Under the pieces are notes generated by a model. It saw only the letters and a program-made list of their open reading frames with translations, did no database searches and was not told the DNA's origin. From positions 62,001-126,000 of the forward strand of contig NZ_JAFCLG010000004.1 in NCBI RefSeq assembly GCF_018129685.1: DNA of 64,000 bases, in the 5' to 3' direction. Below are positions 60,382 through 64,000 of the stretch, in pieces (the first letter of the stretch is position 1; each line of letters begins with the position of its first letter). The stretch is from Bradyrhizobium manausense (GTDB lineage Bacteria; Pseudomonadota; Alphaproteobacteria; Rhizobiales; Xanthobacteraceae). The translations under genes were made by a program, and so were the position numbers.

Positions 60382-60651
60382 GTGGGCGTCGTCATATTGA
60401 TCGTGCTGCTGGGGATCGCGTTTGCGGCCGGCTATTTCGTGCGCGACCACATCTCCCGCAGGCGGCATGCGGAGGCCCGCCTTTGGCGCGGCTACGTGCA
60501 ACAGCCTGACTGGCTCAACGCCAATGCGCCCGCCAACACGAACGAGGTGACGGCCCTCAACAGGATCGCGCCTCCGGCCCCGGCGACGAGCGAACTCGGC
60601 CAGATGCTGAACCGTTGGGAAACCAGGGCCCGCGCCCGTCGCGCGGGATGA
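60382..60651 (+). CDS. Hypothetical membrane-anchored protein, 89 residues
   Basis: From GTG 60382 (GGAG 6 bases upstream) the product has an N-terminal membrane helix (GVVILIVLLGIAFAAGYFV) and a basic, proline/alanine-rich cytoplasmic or periplasmic tail (RDHISRRRHAEARLWRGYVQ, ending ETRARARRAG). A longer form from ATG 60307 is possible but adds a poor N-terminus. No family recognised. Confidence 0.55.
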   Translation: MGVVILIVLLGIAFAAGYFVRDHISRRRHAEARLWRGYVQQPDWLNANAPANTNEVTALNRIAPPAPATSELGQMLNRWETRARARRAG

Positions 60652-60828
60652 ACCCACCAGCAACGACGCGAGGCTGGACTCCCTTCGCTACAACCAGGTC
60701 AGCCCATCTGACCATCTTTTGACGTTGCAGTTGCTGCCATTTCTCGTCTAGAAACGGACGTGCTGAGCCTCCGGCAACCAACCGTCAACGGTTTTGACCG
60801 AGAATTTGGGGCTCAAAAGGGTCTGGCA

Positions 60829-60948
60829 ATGCTGATTCGCGGCCAAATCGATGGGATTTCGGGGGAGGTGGCTCTGGCCGCCGCCACGAGCCCGGCCGCG
60901 TCGCTGTCCATCCTTCTGATCGGCGAGCTGCTTCTTAGCTGCCCCTGA
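60829..60948 (+). CDS. Candidate leucine leader peptide upstream of leuA
   Basis: The 39-codon frame from ATG 60829 (AAGGG upstream) ends SILLIGELLLSCP and TGA at 60946-60948. Five of its last thirteen residues are leucine and two are isoleucine, directly before alternative RNA stems and 108 bases before the leuA start. This is the layout of a leader peptide whose translation senses leucyl-tRNA. The start codon is uncertain; a shorter or longer leader would give the same regulatory end. Confidence 0.5.
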   Translation: MLIRGQIDGISGEVALAAATSPAASLSILLIGELLLSCP

Positions 60949-61020
60949 GGGCCGGCTGGGCGAACGCGCCTGGGCACTCAGGGGTTGGTCGAGATCACCG
61001 GACACCTCCAGGCGCCCAGC
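60942..61020 (+). promoter_or_regulatory. Candidate attenuator with mutually exclusive stems before leuA
   Basis: CCCCTGAG (60942-60949) pairs with CTCAGGGG (60977-60984), enclosing a small GGCG/CGCC hairpin. Alternatively GCTGGGC (60955-60961) pairs with GCCCAGC (61014-61020), and GCGCCTGG (60966-60973) pairs with CCAGGCGC (61008-61015). These choices cannot all form together, and a ribosome stalled on the leucine codons would cover the first arm. No T run follows, so control may act on leuA translation or through Rho. Confidence 0.5.
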
Positions 61021-61056
61021 AGACTGACGGCGCGAAAGCTCAAAAGGAAAATAGCA

Positions 61057-62619
<1,563 letters not shown>

Positions 62620-62630
62620 CGAACGTCGTT

Positions 62631-62712
62631 CGTCATTCCGGGGCGCCTCGAAGAGGCGGACCCGGAATCTCGAGATTCCGGGTTCGACGCTTTGCGTCGC
62701 CCGGAATGACGG
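62631..62712. repeat. 82-bp palindromic element, CGTCATTCCGGG family
   Basis: CGTCATTCCGGG (62631-62642) is matched by CCCGGAATGACG at the right end, with inner CCCGGAATCTCGAGATTCCGGG forming a further perfect palindrome. It lies 11 bases after leuA and may terminate it. The same type of element is common in Bradyrhizobium-like intergenic DNA. Confidence 0.85.
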
Positions 62713-62839
62713 AGTGCATGATGAATACCTGCCCTGCTAACAGCCAATAGCGACTGTCTCTTCCAGCCGCTATTGATGCAGCCGGCCTACAACCGGCTGT
62801 CCGCGCATCGGGCGGCTCAAATAACAACAGGGAGACACT

Positions 62840-63841
62840 ATGCGCAGCTTCGCGATCGCGGCGTCCGTCGCGGCACTGGCTTTGGGCCTTGCCGGCCCAG
62901 CTGCCGCCGACCCGATCATCATCAAGTTCAGCCACGTCGTCGCGACCGATACGCCGAAGGGCAAGGCGTCCGAGAAGTTTAGGGAACTGGCCGAGACGTA
63001 CACCGGCGGCAAGGTCAAGGTCGAGGTCTATCCGAACTCGACGCTCTACAAGGACAAGGAAGAGCTCGAAGCGCTGCAACTCGGCAGCGTGCAAATGCTG
63101 GCGCCGTCCAACTCGAAGTTCGGCCCGCTCGGCATCCGCGAATTCGAAGTGTTCGATCTGCCCTACATCCTTCCTGATCTGAAGACGCTGCGGAAGGTGA
63201 CGGAAGGTCCGCTCGGCGCGCGCTTGCTCAAGCTGCTCGAGCCGAAGGGCATCACCGGCCTTGCCTATTGGGACAACGGCTTCAAGGAAATGAGCGCCAA
63301 CAAGAAGCTGATCACGCCGGCGGATTACCAGGGCGTCAAGTTCCGCATCCAGTCCTCGCGGGTGCTGCAGGCGCAGTTCAAGGCGCTCGGCTCGCTGCCG
63401 CAGGTGATGGCGTTCTCCGAAGTCTACCAGGCGCTGCAGACCGGCGTGGTCGACGGGCAGGAGAACACCTGGTCGAACATCTATACCCAGAAGATGCACG
63501 AGGTGCAGAAGTACATCACCGAGACCAATCACGGTTACATCGGCTATGTCGTGATCGTGAACAAGAAGTTCTGGGACGATCTGCCCGCCGACATCCGCGA
63601 CCAGCTGTCGAAGGCGATGAAGGAAGCGACCGACTACAACAACGCGCAGTCGCAGAAGGAAAACGACGACGCGATGGCCGAGATCAGGAAGAGCGGCAAG
63701 AGCGAGATCATCAAGCTGACGCCCGCGCAGGACGAGGCCATGCGCAAGGCGATGGAGCCGGTCTACAAGGACGCGGCAAGCCGCGTCGGCCAGCCGCTGA
63801 TCGACGAGTTCCTGAAAGAATCCAGGAGCACCACGAACTAG
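62840..63841 (+). CDS. dctP: TRAP transporter substrate-binding protein, DctP type
   Basis: This 333-residue periplasmic receptor has a signal peptide (AIAASVAALALGLAGPAAA, cleavage before DP) and the DctP fold: IIIKFSHVVATDTPKGKASE, VEVYPNSTLYKDKEELEALQ, QMLAPSNSKFGPLGIREFEV, the carboxylate-binding arginine region QGVKFRIQSSRVLQ, and GVVDGQENTWSNIY. GGGAG lies before the ATG. A strong terminator follows, so it is monocistronic, and its DctQ/DctM membrane partners are not in the window. C4-dicarboxylates are a likely but unproven ligand class. Confidence 0.92.
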   Translation: MRSFAIAASVAALALGLAGPAAADPIIIKFSHVVATDTPKGKASEKFRELAETYTGGKVKVEVYPNSTLYKDKEELEALQLGSVQMLAPSNSKFGPLGIREFEVFDLPYILPDLKTLRKVTEGPLGARLLKLLEPKGITGLAYWDNGFKEMSANKKLITPADYQGVKFRIQSSRVLQAQFKALGSLPQVMAFSEVYQALQTGVVDGQENTWSNIYTQKMHEVQKYITETNHGYIGYVVIVNKKFWDDLPADIRDQLSKAMKEATDYNNAQSQKENDDAMAEIRKSGKSEIIKLTPAQDEAMRKAMEPVYKDAASRVGQPLIDEFLKESRSTTN

Positions 63842-63896
63842 GCCGGCACCACGAATTGGGTGCAACGCAAACCGGCTTGTACTGATGATGAAGAAT

Positions 63897-63930
63897 GGGC
63901 CTGCGTGCAGTCTGCACGGAGGCCCTTTTT
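63897..63930 (+). terminator. Rho-independent terminator after the TRAP receptor gene
   Basis: GGGCC...GTGCA pairs with TGCAC...GGCCC (63897-63925), followed by TTTTTGTT. It lies 55 bases after the stop codon. Confidence 0.8.
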
Positions 63931-64000
63931 GTTGCGGAAGATGTCAGTACCGCTGAACAGACATTCAAGTGCATTACATTTGCGAAAGAATGCTCACTCT

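Overview
The window is high-GC, densely packed chromosomal DNA that reads as a Bradyrhizobium-type alphaproteobacterium (order Hyphomicrobiales). The assignment rests on gene content: many ABC uptake systems of the branched-chain amino acid (HAAT), taurine/nitrate, betaine and sugar types, plus a Bug-family and a TRAP binding protein, BlaI/M56 genes, glgCA and alphaproteobacterial leuA. It also rests on several families of palindromic intergenic repeats, EcfG-like promoters (GGAAC-N16/17-CGTT) and a FixK/FNR-like box. I see no rRNA, tRNA, CRISPR array, insertion sequence, prophage or replication origin.

Layout. 0.1-11 kb: a betaine/choline-type importer (ATPase plus permease-binding-protein fusion, minus strand), a taurine/nitrate-type ABC system, a Nudix hydrolase, a complete HAAT operon (binding protein, LivG, LivF, LivH, LivM) and a PPK2 kinase. 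12-20 kb: an exported metallo-beta-lactamase-fold hydrolase, an orphan Bug-type binding protein, malic enzyme, and a BlaI repressor with a very large M56 (BlaR1-like) membrane protease whose C-terminus carries a VHL-beta-like segment and a duplicated domain. 20-28 kb: an RlpA lipoprotein, several tiny genes, an 895-residue Baeyer-Villiger monooxygenase/esterase fusion, a carboxylesterase-fold protein lacking its catalytic serine, and a LigB-type dioxygenase. 28-34.7 kb: glgC-glgA and a patch of small exported or membrane proteins. 34.7-42.3 kb: an orphan HAAT binding protein, a ribose-type sugar ABC operon and an SMP-30 lactonase-like gene. 42.4-51 kb: a MocR regulator divergent from a complete eight-gene Nit1C (nitrilase) cluster, preceded by a consensus sigma-54 promoter. 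51-57 kb: a second HAAT operon with a fused LivG-LivF ATPase and two paralogous binding proteins. 57-64 kb: a decayed oxidase, ddl, an exported SMP-30 paralogue, leuA with a leucine-rich leader, and an orphan TRAP binding protein.

How the genes fit together. The window is mainly nutrient scavenging: amino acids, sugars, organic acids, betaines and sulfonates or nitrogen compounds. Around this sit nitrogen-starvation metabolism (Nit1C) and carbon storage and flux (glgCA, malic enzyme, leuA). The points most worth following are the oxygenase-esterase fusion with an altered BVMO fingerprint, the serine-less carboxylesterase 0.5 kb from it, the BlaR1-like protein with the VHL-like segment, the sigma-54 promoter on the Nit1C cluster, and the candidate leuA attenuator.
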